Of a DNA stretch of 14,027 nucleotides, positions 5,356 to 13,105 are shown one piece after another. The DNA is from Candidatus Segatella violae (GTDB lineage Bacteria > Bacteroidota > Bacteroidia > Bacteroidales > Bacteroidaceae): positions 1 to 14,027 of the forward strand of contig DJSH01000092.1 of assembly GCA_002440225.1 (NCBI GenBank), given 5' to 3'. Position 1 is the stretch's first letter. Every line of letters begins with the position of its first letter. The notes under the pieces are model-generated. The model was not told where the DNA came from, made no database searches, and saw only the letters and a list, made by a program, of their open reading frames with translations. The translations under genes were made by a program, and so were the position numbers.

Positions 5356-5598
5356 TCAGTCCTCCACCTTGCCACACTCACCACGACCACCCGAAATGAG
5401 CGTAGACTGCTTAATTACAGCACGTTTCGTTATCACCGTGCCATTGCCACTAAGCCCTGCGTGCAGCAGGTAACTCTTCGTTGCGCCCACCTCTTCGGCG
5501 GTCAAAACAGTATAAACTGCCGAGATGGACGTGAAATAGAAGTCTTTGCGCCCCTCATGCTTGCCCACCATCAGGTGGACGTGTACCACTTTTGCCAT
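5356..5598 (-). CDS. Small conserved-type hypothetical protein of Bacteroidales mobile elements, 80 aa
   Basis: The protein begins MAKVVHVHLMVGKHEGRKDF and holds YFTSISAVYTVLTAEEVGAT in the middle, then a basic-polar end with TKRAVIKQSTLIS. From memory this resembles small proteins common in Bacteroides and Prevotella elements (hydrophobic strand, YFxSIxAIY, EEVGxxxSYLxxAGLS, IIRxxxL); the function is unknown to me. The frame also opens at 5640, but I prefer 5598 because AAGGAC stands seven bases before it and the predicted promoter starts near 5651, leaving too little room for the earlier ATG. It has its own promoter, operator-like palindrome and terminator, so it is an independent unit between the repressor and the phage end, possibly expressed from the prophage. 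Confidence 0.7.
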   Translation of the reverse strand: MAKVVHVHLMVGKHEGRKDFYFTSISAVYTVLTAEEVGATKSYLLHAGLSGNGTVITKRAVIKQSTLISGGRGECGKVED

Positions 5599-5657
5599 GT
5601 TTCTGTCCTTGTTTAGTCCTACATAGAGGGCATACGTCACGCCCTCGTTATCGACTG

Positions 5658-5690
5658 CAAATATACCAAATAATCTTTATTTGGAATAAA
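5658..5690 (-). promoter_or_regulatory. Leftward promoter with a 19-bp palindromic operator in its spacer
   Basis: On the minus strand TATATTTG (5665-5658) matches TAnnTTTG. A weak -33 match (TTTA) lies 21 bases upstream. The spacer is filled by CCAAATAATCTTTATTTGG (5666-5684), perfect 8-base arms around three bases. It resembles CCAAATATTTTGG in the early promoter (4173-4185), so one regulator may act at both. Confidence 0.6.
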
Positions 5691-5917
5691 ACTGCATCTT
5701 AAACTATCTTAATCGCCCCTTTTTTTCCGCCTCGTCTATCCTGATTCCAAGCCCATCAAGCCAAGAGCGACAAAGAGCATCACAAGAGCGAGAAGGGCAT
5801 GAAAAAAGCGGCCTCTAAGCCGCTCATATCCGTCTCCATTATCCATTTAGCCATTCATCCACTTGCAAGCCTCACAGCCCTCCCAAAATCCTCTCGTCTC
5901 ACCCTTGCCGTCCATGA
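5691..5917. other. Non-coding stretch between the small gene's promoter and the phage-end repeats
   Basis: I see no gene. The only clear structure is the minus-strand terminator at 5802-5824. Short similar words (CAAGAGC, CACAAGAGCG) occur near 5760-5795 without a regular pattern. Confidence 0.4.
5802..5824 (-). terminator. Intrinsic terminator facing leftward transcription from outside
   Basis: AGCGGC, six-base loop, GCCGCT (5824-5807) then TTTTTT on the minus strand. No gene on that strand lies just upstream of it. It sits just inside the presumed phage end and would stop leftward transcripts entering from the flanking host locus, or end a short RNA from the end region. Confidence 0.65.
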
Positions 5918-6033
5918 TGTAAAACTAGTTTCATCTCTGGTGTAAAGCAGTTGTAAACTCATGTAAACCTTTTACCCATCTTATGTAAACCTATCGCCTC
6001 AATAATTCAACCAAAATTCAACCTATGTAAACA
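5918..6033. repeat. Phased TGTAAAC repeats, candidate transposase-binding sites at the phage end
   Basis: TGTAAA words followed by A, G or C start at 5918, 5941, 5952, 5962, 5984 and 6026. The gaps are 23, 11, 10, 22 and 42 bases, close to one, two or four helical turns, which puts the sites on one face of the DNA. No ORF covers them. Repeated transposase sites near a terminal TG/CA dinucleotide are the rule at Mu-family ends. The assignment is by position. Confidence 0.6.
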
Positions 6034-6034
6034 T

Positions 6035-6140
6035 TTCGTTTTGCACCCTCATTTTGGGCTCATCCATCTAACTCTCTATATCATAGTTCGTTCCATTATT
6101 TTCAGGCTCATCTCTTAACATACGCTTCGTTTTGTGCCCT
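6035..6140. repeat. Pair of TTCGTTTTG-YR-CCCT motifs flanking the presumed phage/host boundary
   Basis: TTCGTTTTGCACCCT (6035-6049) and TTCGTTTTGTGCCCT (6126-6140) differ at two positions; both have AACAT within a few bases upstream. Between them the word GGCTCATC occurs twice (after TTTTG near 6055 and TTTTCA near 6100). A terminal CA at 6044-6045 would be a suitable phage end, but the exact junction cannot be fixed from one end. Confidence 0.4.
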
Positions 6141-6183
6141 ATAGATAGAAGGTATTTTCCCTTCAACCTTAGGGGAATACTCT

Positions 6184-6457
6184 CTATCGAATACCTGCGT
6201 ATTCTAATTCGATCACCCACTTCCATACCGGTTTCAGTTCTACAACCAGTCCTTCACGCCGCATCTCTCCTTCATCCTCATAGGTGATTATTATAGTGTA
6301 TTCACTGATAGAGCAGTTAGGATTTACCCGCTTGTCTTACTCTAACAAACACATAATTACCATATTTCTCTAGTTTCAGAGGACGCTGCACCAAAGGAAT
6401 ACTGCCTATATATTCCTGGTTCTCAGCTATTATCGTACGAAACAAATCCTTTTCCAT
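6184..6457 (-). pseudogene. AAA ATPase (AAA_14/DUF4143-type) remnant with a large internal deletion
   Basis: The first 46 codons, starting MEKDLFRTIIAENQEYIGSI, match the start of the AAA_14/DUF4143 ATPases abundant in Bacteroidales and run into a Walker A-like end, NYVFVRVRQAGKS, which then hits a stop. In another frame right behind it the sequence reads EYTIIITYEDEGEMRR and ELKPVWKWVIELEYAGIR to a stop at 6184, which is how the last residues of this family look (IITxxEE...xPVWKWLLE). The middle, normally about 300 residues, is missing and the junction near 6315 shifts the frame. Start and end therefore belong to one gene gutted by deletion. Family assignment is from memory of typical sequences. 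Confidence 0.75.
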
Positions 6458-6547
6458 ATTATTACTTTTGGGTGGAAAAGAACAAATTTTATTCGGTGCC
6501 ACAAAATAAAAACAGCCAATATAAGAAAACTGCGCTACAATAAATAT

Positions 6548-6596
6548 AAAAAAGTAACCCAGCAAGAGTTCTGTATACGACCACTCTTACTGGGTT
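6548..6596 (-). terminator. Strong intrinsic terminator after susD
   Basis: On the minus strand AACCCAG-T-AAGAGT (6596-6583) pairs with ACTCTT-G-CTGGGTT (6569-6556), 13 pairs around one internal mismatch, followed within two bases by TTTTTT. It lies 24 bases after the SusD stop and ends the peptidase-susC-susD operon. Confidence 0.85.
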
Positions 6597-6619
6597 TAAT
6601 TCATATCAAAGAAATACTA

Positions 6620-8023
6620 CTAGTCATCAACAATAAGATGATTATTCGCCCTTTCAACTGTAGGAATAGGCCAAACATAACCATTTGTAGTCGGAGTAAT
6701 TGTAAAATCACTACTTGTGCCTTTACGTTTAACGTAGCTCTCTGCACGACGATGTATATCAATAGCCCTCACTGCTTCGCCTATAAATTCAGACCGCTTC
6801 TCCAAGTAAATTGCCTGAAGTAGGTCGGCACCATGCAAAGCAGTTAAATCAAGCACATCTGCACTTACGGGCACGCTACGATGTCTTACCGCCGACAGAC
6901 ATTCTGCTGCCTTTTCTTCGTCTCCTTCTTTGGCGTAACACTCAGCCAAGTCTAGCAAAGTCTCAGCATATCTGAATATTGGAACCCAATCCAAATAGTT
7001 TGAGCCATCAGTATACTTGGTCAAGATACGCTTGGATTCTGGTCCTTTCTCCAGTTCACTAACTCTCGCATCGGCAGGCAAATCATACGCAGGATATAAA
7101 GGGCTATGAATTCCACTCGTAGCATCTACCACAACAGAATTTCCACTATAGTAAAAATATGGCACAGACACCTGCATGCCACCACCATTGTCAGAGGTAG
7201 ACATCGGGAATGAGAAAATAGACTCTACACAAGAGGATGAAGAAACAAACGGCTCTTTTACATTCGCTGCGAGACTATACCCCTTGATTGCCTCTCCTGC
7301 TTCTATTGCCTTCGGGAAATTTTCCATTTCCATATATGCCCGCATTCTTAGCATCAAGGCTGCTCCTTGCGATGCTCTCGTAATACCGTCATAAGAGGCT
7401 CCGCCCGAAGGCAACTTGCCGTAATCCTCAGTGTCCGACAATACTTGTTCCAGCACCTCATTCACTGTAGAACGCTTAAGATCGTTGCCACTCAAAGTCG
7501 CTTCTGCCTCTAATCGCAGAGGAACTGAGAGAGCATTTGGATTTTCTTTATATGGCTTACCATAAAGAAAATTCAAATAATAATAAGCCAATGCCCGGCA
7601 AAATTTCATTTCAGCCACATACCTGTCGTAGTTTTCGCCAGCCACATCTTTATGAGAATCCAAATTTGCCAAAACTGTATTGACATCATTGATAGTCTTG
7701 TAAGCGGCAGTCCAAGTCTCATAGTTGTCCTGCGTATCCATTCCTACACTCATTTCATAAGAATAAAGTGCTTCGATGCCATTACCTGAGACGTTGATAA
7801 CATCATCACCTATATTTTCAATACACACAGATGCCTTTGAACCCAAGAAATCATCCTTAAAGGAGGAATAAACTCCCAATACCGCCCCTTTCATTCTGTC
7901 AGCAGATGAAAAGACATCATCTTCTGTAAAAGAAAGTGCTGGATCCTTATCCAGAAAATTGCTACAACTGCTACTCAAAAGCGACAGCCCCAATAAAGCT
8001 GCTATATAATATTTCCTATTCAT
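6620..8023 (-). CDS. SusD/RagB-family substrate-binding outer-membrane lipoprotein, 467 aa
   Basis: SusD proteins form the lid on the SusC transporter and bind the nutrient at the cell surface. The start is MNRKYYIAALLGLSLLSSSC, a lipoprotein signal with the lipidated Cys at 20, then the usual SNFLDKDP start of mature SusD proteins. TPR-like helices follow (KFCRALAYYYLNFLYGKPY, RYAETLLDLAECYAKEGDEE), then the C-terminal family motif around YLEKRSEFIGEAVRAIDIHR and the ending PIPTVERANNHLIVDD. The ORF is open upstream to 8266, but that part is antisense-like and overlaps susC; the signal peptide fixes 8023, with GAAGGC just ahead. It starts 11 bases after the susC stop. At 467 aa it is at the short end for the family. 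The substrate cannot be read from the sequence. Confidence 0.95.
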   Translation of the reverse strand: MNRKYYIAALLGLSLLSSSCSNFLDKDPALSFTEDDVFSSADRMKGAVLGVYSSFKDDFLGSKASVCIENIGDDVINVSGNGIEALYSYEMSVGMDTQDNYETWTAAYKTINDVNTVLANLDSHKDVAGENYDRYVAEMKFCRALAYYYLNFLYGKPYKENPNALSVPLRLEAEATLSGNDLKRSTVNEVLEQVLSDTEDYGKLPSGGASYDGITRASQGAALMLRMRAYMEMENFPKAIEAGEAIKGYSLAANVKEPFVSSSSCVESIFSFPMSTSDNGGGMQVSVPYFYYSGNSVVVDATSGIHSPLYPAYDLPADARVSELEKGPESKRILTKYTDGSNYLDWVPIFRYAETLLDLAECYAKEGDEEKAAECLSAVRHRSVPVSADVLDLTALHGADLLQAIYLEKRSEFIGEAVRAIDIHRRAESYVKRKGTSSDFTITPTTNGYVWPIPTVERANNHLIVDD

Positions 8024-8034
8024 AAGCCTTCGTT

Positions 8035-11000
8035 TTAAAATACTACATTCAGTCCACAGGTAATGGTTCTTGCCTGCGGCAACGTGTTCTTGTCTATGCC
8101 ACCCTGCAAATTTGCATTTGTTGACATCGTACAAGCCTCGGGGTCCAAACCAGAATAGCCTGTAATTACGAATAAGTTCTGGGCCTGAACGTAGAGACGG
8201 ATAGAACTGATGCCCCAATGCAAACTTGACGGATCGAAAGTATATCCAACGGAAATGTTTTTGCATCTCAGATAATCTCCATTCTCAACCCAATCGCTTA
8301 TCGGCTTGGAGGAGCCATTGGAGTAATTGTCACCATAAATAGGGTAAGCATACTTGGCATGTGTATGGTTTTCGCTCCAATAATTATTATAAACATCCTT
8401 TGTGTTGTTCCAATAGCGCATATCACTGCAAGTTGCAGTCGTACCATTATAGATTTTGTTGCCACCCGAGAACTGGAACATAATCGAAGCATCCCATTTC
8501 TTATACTTAAATTCATTTGTCCAACCACCATAATAGGTTGGAATGGTATTGCCACAATCTACAGGTTTCAAATTACTCTCGGCGTATGGCTTACCGTCTT
8601 CAGTGAAAAACTTTCCCGCTTTCTCATACATACACAACACTTTCGTGCCATCTGCCCCATAAAAGATTCTACGACCGGTTTTCTCGTCAATGCCACCAGT
8701 TGGATAGAGATAAAGACGACCGATAGACTTACCCACTTCTGTAATGTTGTAAGAGCCGCTCGTTATGTTTTCGACTCCTTCTGCCAGTTTGGTTACCTCA
8801 TTCTTTGTCGTTGTAATGTTGAAAGATGAGTTCCATGAGAAATCTTTTGTCCTTACAATGGTAGCACCAATGTTGGCTTCTATTCCAGAGTTCTTCATAG
8901 CACCTGCATTGGTCGTTATGTAGTTATTTGGAATACCTTTGGAGCGAGCGACAGGGATATTCAATATCAAGTCGCTTGACTTGTCATGGTAGAAATCGAA
9001 ATCAATATTGATCCGATTCCACAATGCCGCAGAAACTCCTATATCAATCTTTTCACTTGTTTCCCACTTCAGATTCTTTGAGTCTGCTATTTGCCCTAAC
9101 ACATAAGCTCCTTCTCCACCATAATATACACTGTTATAGTAAGAGAATGCTGCATAATCTGCAATATTCGTATTGCCGACCTTACCCCAACTGCCCTTGA
9201 TTTTCAAATCATTGACAACATGTCGCAATGGGGCGAAGAACTTTTCGGATGAGATACGCCAAGCAGCAGATACACCTCCAAAATTACCCCATCTATTGTC
9301 CTTGCTCAAGGCAGAATATCCATCTCTGCGGAAATTCAATGAAAACAGATATTTCTCATTGTAATCATAGTTTATCCTCCCGAAATATGACAAAAGTGAA
9401 CTTTCGGAGAGAGCGTTTCCACCTCCAGCAGTGATAGAAGCCCATGCACCTTGGAACGAGGTAAACTTATTGTCTAGAAGATTAGAACGAGTTGCACCCC
9501 AACGATTGAGTTTCTTCTCATTCGACTCCTCACCAAGTATTACATCAAAATGATGTTTGTCCAAAGAGAAGAGGTAGCTGAGAGTATTGGTCCATGTTGC
9601 GTTGGTACGTTTTGCAGAATAATTGATGGCGGCGCCATTCTCGTAATCTCCAAACATCATTGCCGTTCTAAAGTTCTGATCGTCTACATGGCTGTAGTCC
9701 ATGCCATATTGGGTTTTCAACACCAGTCCTGGTGCCAAATGAAACTCAGCAAAAGCCATTCCGATGAAACGTATGATGTCGGTCTTTACACCGCTGCCAT
9801 AATAAAGCAAGGCTGCTGGGTTTGTATATCCATTGAAAACGGTGTTAGGAGCCCTACCAATATAACCAGACTCACCAAGATAAGGTGTGCCATCCTCATT
9901 GTATGCTGGTACATTAGGAGGCAAGATCAAAGCAAGACGGGTAAAGCCCTCCGTGGCATACTGACCACCTTTTCTAGCCCCATCAGTATAGGCGGTGTTG
10001 GAGGTCGATGCTTTCACACTACCGCCTAACCTCATCCAATTCGTAGCGTTGACATTGCCATTGGCACTAAGGCTAAAGCGACTGTACTTATCTCCTCTCA
10101 CCATGCCCTTTTGGTTGTCATAGTTACCAGACAGAAAGAACTGCGCCTTGTCACTTCCTCCAGACAAAGAGACGGTATGGCTATGCTCTACACCTGTACG
10201 TAGCACTTCCTTGCTCCAGTCCGTGTCGACCATACTGCCATCTGACAGCGTCCAAGGATTGAAAGCCTTATCACCGTATTTGGATGTATAGTTTGCCGTT
10301 AGGCTCATTTCGTCTGTTCCATATCTGTTTTTCACCGCCATGTTCTTGAAATCGACATACTGTTGAGCATTCATTACGTCGAAGAATTTCGTGGCATTTG
10401 TGAATCCAACATATCCATCATAGGACACACGAGTTTTCCCTTTACTACCCTGACGAGTCGTAATTAAAATAACACCATTGGCGGCACGTGAACCATACAT
10501 TGCAGCTGCGGCTGCATCCTTGAGTACAGCCATACTTACAATGTCGGTAGGGTTGATGTCGGCCAAGGCATTGACATTTCCACTATAAGACGTGTTTCCT
10601 GTTTCTATAGGCATACCGTCTACGATATAGAGAGGCTGTGTGCCAGATGTAATAGAGCTTACGCCCCTGACTCGCACAATAGGAGCCTCTCCCACTCCAC
10701 CAGTAGGAGTAATAATGCTAACGCCTGTGGCTCTGCCCTGCAACGCCTGGTCAATGCTATTAACTGGAACATCTTTCAACTTGTCTGTATTCACATTCGA
10801 TATAGACGTTGTCAAGGCCCTCTTGCTTTGCACTCCGTATGCCACGACTACCAACTCGTCCAAGCTGACGTTTGAGTTTTTCAAGGTGACGTTCAGCTCC
10901 GTCTTTCCGTTCACTTTTACTTCCCTGGTGTTCATTCCTATGTAGCTAAACACCAACACAGCGTCTTTTTTAAGATTTGGCAGCACAAAGTGTCCATCAA

Positions 11001-11166
11001 CATCAGTCACTGTACCAGTTTTGGTACCTTTTATGATGATACTACCACCCACGATAGGCTCATTTTCCGTATCTATTACCGTTCCTTTCACGGTAATGTT
11101 ATCCTGTGCCAACAAGCTTAAACAGAATAAAACGCCTGTCAGCATAAACATAATTCTTTTTACCAT
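8035..11166 (-). CDS. SusC/RagA-family TonB-dependent outer-membrane transporter, 1043 aa
   Basis: Residues 1-21 are a signal peptide (MVKRIMFMLTGVLFCLSLLA then Q). Residues 22-98 form the carboxypeptidase-regulatory-like domain usual in SusC proteins (KGTVIDTENEPIVGGSIIIK). LDELVVVAYG at 102-111 is the conserved lead-in to the plug. The plug (about 115-235) has QALQGRATGVSI, PLYIVDGMPIE and MYGSRAANGVILITT. A 22-strand barrel fills the rest, ending in the outer-membrane signature GLNVVF. It imports the ligand captured by SusD using TonB energy. Its start is 18 bases after the peptidase stop and its stop 11 bases before susD, so all three share one transcript. No STN domain is present at the N-terminus, so it is not a signalling type that talks to an anti-sigma factor. 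Confidence 0.97.
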   Translation of the reverse strand: MVKRIMFMLTGVLFCLSLLAQDNITVKGTVIDTENEPIVGGSIIIKGTKTGTVTDVDGHFVLPNLKKDAVLVFSYIGMNTREVKVNGKTELNVTLKNSNVSLDELVVVAYGVQSKRALTTSISNVNTDKLKDVPVNSIDQALQGRATGVSIITPTGGVGEAPIVRVRGVSSITSGTQPLYIVDGMPIETGNTSYSGNVNALADINPTDIVSMAVLKDAAAAAMYGSRAANGVILITTRQGSKGKTRVSYDGYVGFTNATKFFDVMNAQQYVDFKNMAVKNRYGTDEMSLTANYTSKYGDKAFNPWTLSDGSMVDTDWSKEVLRTGVEHSHTVSLSGGSDKAQFFLSGNYDNQKGMVRGDKYSRFSLSANGNVNATNWMRLGGSVKASTSNTAYTDGARKGGQYATEGFTRLALILPPNVPAYNEDGTPYLGESGYIGRAPNTVFNGYTNPAALLYYGSGVKTDIIRFIGMAFAEFHLAPGLVLKTQYGMDYSHVDDQNFRTAMMFGDYENGAAINYSAKRTNATWTNTLSYLFSLDKHHFDVILGEESNEKKLNRWGATRSNLLDNKFTSFQGAWASITAGGGNALSESSLLSYFGRINYDYNEKYLFSLNFRRDGYSALSKDNRWGNFGGVSAAWRISSEKFFAPLRHVVNDLKIKGSWGKVGNTNIADYAAFSYYNSVYYGGEGAYVLGQIADSKNLKWETSEKIDIGVSAALWNRINIDFDFYHDKSSDLILNIPVARSKGIPNNYITTNAGAMKNSGIEANIGATIVRTKDFSWNSSFNITTTKNEVTKLAEGVENITSGSYNITEVGKSIGRLYLYPTGGIDEKTGRRIFYGADGTKVLCMYEKAGKFFTEDGKPYAESNLKPVDCGNTIPTYYGGWTNEFKYKKWDASIMFQFSGGNKIYNGTTATCSDMRYWNNTKDVYNNYWSENHTHAKYAYPIYGDNYSNGSSKPISDWVENGDYLRCKNISVGYTFDPSSLHWGISSIRLYVQAQNLFVITGYSGLDPEACTMSTNANLQGGIDKNTLPQARTITCGLNVVF

Positions 11167-11184
11167 ACGCTGATATTTTTATGG

Positions 11185-12702
11185 TTACTTACTGATTTCA
11201 AGCTTTTCAACCGTTGACAGTTCCATCAACAATTTAGCAACCCATTTGGTTGCATCTCTTGAAACATCGAAATCTATATAGTCCATTGTGTCCCCTGGCA
11301 CATGATACGGAATCTTCACTGTAGACCCGAACGCAAATGGCGAGATGGTAGGAATGCCTTTCACAAAGAAATTCGCCTCATCTGTACGAGGCCTAGTGAC
11401 TATCTCGTCTCTGCCAGGAATGAGCAAGAGTGGACGCTGCACGGTTTTCTCATTTGCATCTTTGATGTAAGTGAATAAAGAGCTATTTTTCTTGGCGACC
11501 ATTGCTCCTAAACCATATCCATCTCCCAAACAGTCGATGTTGATAACCAAGCGATGCTCCTTATCTGGAAATATAGGATGATTTGCCATAAATTCACTTC
11601 CGATGAGTCCCGTTTCCTCACCTCCGAAGAGGGTAACAACAATTGTTCTTTTTGGCTTGAAGCCTGATGTGGCCAGTGCCTTGGCTACACCCATGATGAT
11701 TACAGAGCCTGAAGCGTTGTCCAAAGCACCTGGACAGAGTTTTGGCTGGAATCCAATATGATCTAGATGGGCACCAATCGTAATATATTCATCTTTCAGT
11801 ATGGGGTCTGTACCAGGGATTACCGCTACCACATTACATCCCACTCCCTCAGGATGCCATTCGGTGATAGCCTTGACATCGGCTTTGCAATTCAAAGGGA
11901 AGCTGTAAGGTTTCAGCGTCTTATTCATTTTGTCTTTAAGCAGACTATGGTCTTTGTTGGCTGCCTTGAAAATATCTTTGGCTACACTATCACTGATGCA
12001 ACAATAAACAAAGTTCTTGTTGTAACCAGGATTTGAATTACCTGCCGTAGAAATATACAACATACCAGCAGCACCATGCTTTACAGCATTAGTCATTTTG
12101 AAATTATGGTACTGGTAAGGCATCCAAGCCTTTTGCAACTTAGGGTCTTCCCCTTGATAGGGCACATCTCGTTCGCAAACTACAATCTTACCTTTTACAT
12201 CTACATTTTTATATGAGTCGTACCCCAGTTCCGGAGCTGTGATTCCATATCCCACATAGACCAATGGGAGGAACTTAAGGAATCCTGTGTCAGAGGTTCC
12301 TCCTACCATATAATCATCCGGATAATCATATCGCTTACTTATCCATCCCTTGCCCGAAGGAATATATAATGTAAAAAATCCGCCTTCTTTAGGCATCACA
12401 TAGGGATGAGGGAAACTCTGTCGGAAAGTGCCTTGGTCGCCTGCCGGTTGCAAGCCCCACTGTTTGAATAAATCTGTTGCATAATCCACAGCCTTGTAAA
12501 ATCCTATATCGCCTGTTAGTCTTCCTCTACAAACTGGTGAGGTGAGATAAGTCATCCAAGTTTTTAAATCCTTAGAAGAAGTTGCCAACATTGCCTTCTG
12601 TTCAATAGTTTCTTCCGGCATCTCCATTTTTCTCCACTGTGCTAGGCCTTTTGATACAAAAATCCCTAACATCATACTTAACAATACAATCTTTTTTACC
12701 AT
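11185..12702 (-). CDS. Secreted M28-family zinc metallopeptidase with PA domain, 505 aa
   Basis: A signal peptide spans 1-21. A PA-type insert (about 145-225: LVYVGYGITAPELGYDSYKN, GKIVV, AVKHGAAGMLYI) lies ahead of the catalytic half. The two-zinc site is complete: H312 in GAHLDHIG, bridging D328 in GALDNASGS, catalytic E362 and ligand E363 in FGGEETGLIGS, D390 in INIDCLG, H467 in YHVPGDTMD. M28 enzymes are mostly aminopeptidases or peptide-terminal hydrolases. No lipoprotein Cys follows the signal, so it is likely periplasmic or exported. It is the first gene of the operon with susC and susD, which suggests it trims a peptide or glycopeptide that the transporter imports or that remains after import. 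A structurally similar glutaminyl cyclase is unlikely given the length and PA insert. Confidence 0.93.
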   Translation of the reverse strand: MVKKIVLLSMMLGIFVSKGLAQWRKMEMPEETIEQKAMLATSSKDLKTWMTYLTSPVCRGRLTGDIGFYKAVDYATDLFKQWGLQPAGDQGTFRQSFPHPYVMPKEGGFFTLYIPSGKGWISKRYDYPDDYMVGGTSDTGFLKFLPLVYVGYGITAPELGYDSYKNVDVKGKIVVCERDVPYQGEDPKLQKAWMPYQYHNFKMTNAVKHGAAGMLYISTAGNSNPGYNKNFVYCCISDSVAKDIFKAANKDHSLLKDKMNKTLKPYSFPLNCKADVKAITEWHPEGVGCNVVAVIPGTDPILKDEYITIGAHLDHIGFQPKLCPGALDNASGSVIIMGVAKALATSGFKPKRTIVVTLFGGEETGLIGSEFMANHPIFPDKEHRLVINIDCLGDGYGLGAMVAKKNSSLFTYIKDANEKTVQRPLLLIPGRDEIVTRPRTDEANFFVKGIPTISPFAFGSTVKIPYHVPGDTMDYIDFDVSRDATKWVAKLLMELSTVEKLEISK

Positions 12703-12733
12703 AATCGCATCTTTAAGTGAAACTTGTCGTCAA

Positions 12734-12765
12734 AAACAGATTTTCTGTTTCCCGATGCAAAGATA
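12734..12765 (-). promoter_or_regulatory. Promoter of the peptidase-susC-susD operon with an inverted repeat at the start site
   Basis: On the minus strand TATCTTTG (12765-12758) is a full -10-like box; no good -33 box lies at the right distance, so an activator may be needed. The start falls near 12751, about 50 bases before the peptidase ATG. Directly after it AAACAGA-AAA-TCTGTTT (12750-12734) is a perfect 7-bp inverted repeat, either an operator or a leader hairpin. Confidence 0.6.
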
Positions 12766-13020
12766 AACAAAAACAACTATCACAATGTCACCAAATCGAA
12801 TATTTTGCATATCACTATGTTTTACTGATATATATCAAAGTAAGCATTTTACAACATTTCATAACTAACAGCAACACATTTTGTCATACACAAGCATTTA
12901 ATTATAACAAAGAGTATTAATGCCTGCATGTTGACTGTTTGAAACAAACAACACCTTTGTTTTAGGGTTTTCCCCTCCGCTTTTTAGGGATTATCCGATG
13001 GCTATCTTCCAAACATGCAG
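12766..13020. other. Divergent intergenic region between the operon and the barrel protein gene
   Basis: No gene is seen. The region is AT-rich with an open frame of low-complexity codons that I do not credit. It must hold upstream control sites for both directions; I see no clear shared repeat apart from the promoter boxes listed on either side. Confidence 0.4.
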
Positions 13021-13028
13021 TAATTTTG
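13021..13028 (+). promoter_or_regulatory. -10-like box for the barrel protein gene
   Basis: TAATTTTG matches TAnnTTTG; the sequence 19-21 bases upstream (GATG) is a poor -33 box. The start would be near 13035, a leader of about 70 bases. Confidence 0.5.
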
Positions 13029-13105
13029 CATCGTGAATATCAAGGGATTCTTCTACAAAGAATGCCGCTATCATAAAGATGTATAACTTAAAAATGACAA
13101 CGGAT

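Larger units (their letters stand above)
1..6045. mobile_element. Early-region end of a Mu-like transposable prophage (partial)
   Basis: The block holds a MuA-type DDE transposase directly followed by a MuB-type ATPase, an HTH protein upstream, and a CI-like repressor facing the other way. This is the early-region layout of Mu-family phages. In Mu the repressor is transcribed toward the near phage end; by analogy the end here lies right of 4762. The right limit is an inference: the last phased TGTAAAC repeat ends at 6033, a TTCGTTTTGCA motif ends at 6045, and host gene debris begins at 6184. The left part runs off the window, so the other end and the target duplication cannot be checked. Coding in this block looks more GC-rich than in the host genes. 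Confidence 0.8.

Noticed and set aside
5598..5640. Earlier start (MTYALYVG) of the 80-aa phage gene
   Set aside because: The predicted transcript start near 5651 leaves only about 11 bases, whereas 5598 has a ribosome site at good distance.
5918..6033. CRISPR array
   Set aside because: The repeated words are 8 bases with irregular short gaps, far from CRISPR repeat and spacer lengths, and no cas gene is present.
8024..8266. Longer susD start at 8266
   Set aside because: It overlaps the 3' end of susC, is not hydrophobic in a signal-like way, and the lipoprotein signal starts exactly at 8023.
12717..12920. 67-codon plus-strand ORF in the divergent intergenic region
   Set aside because: It covers the operon promoter, is low in complexity and has no start context.
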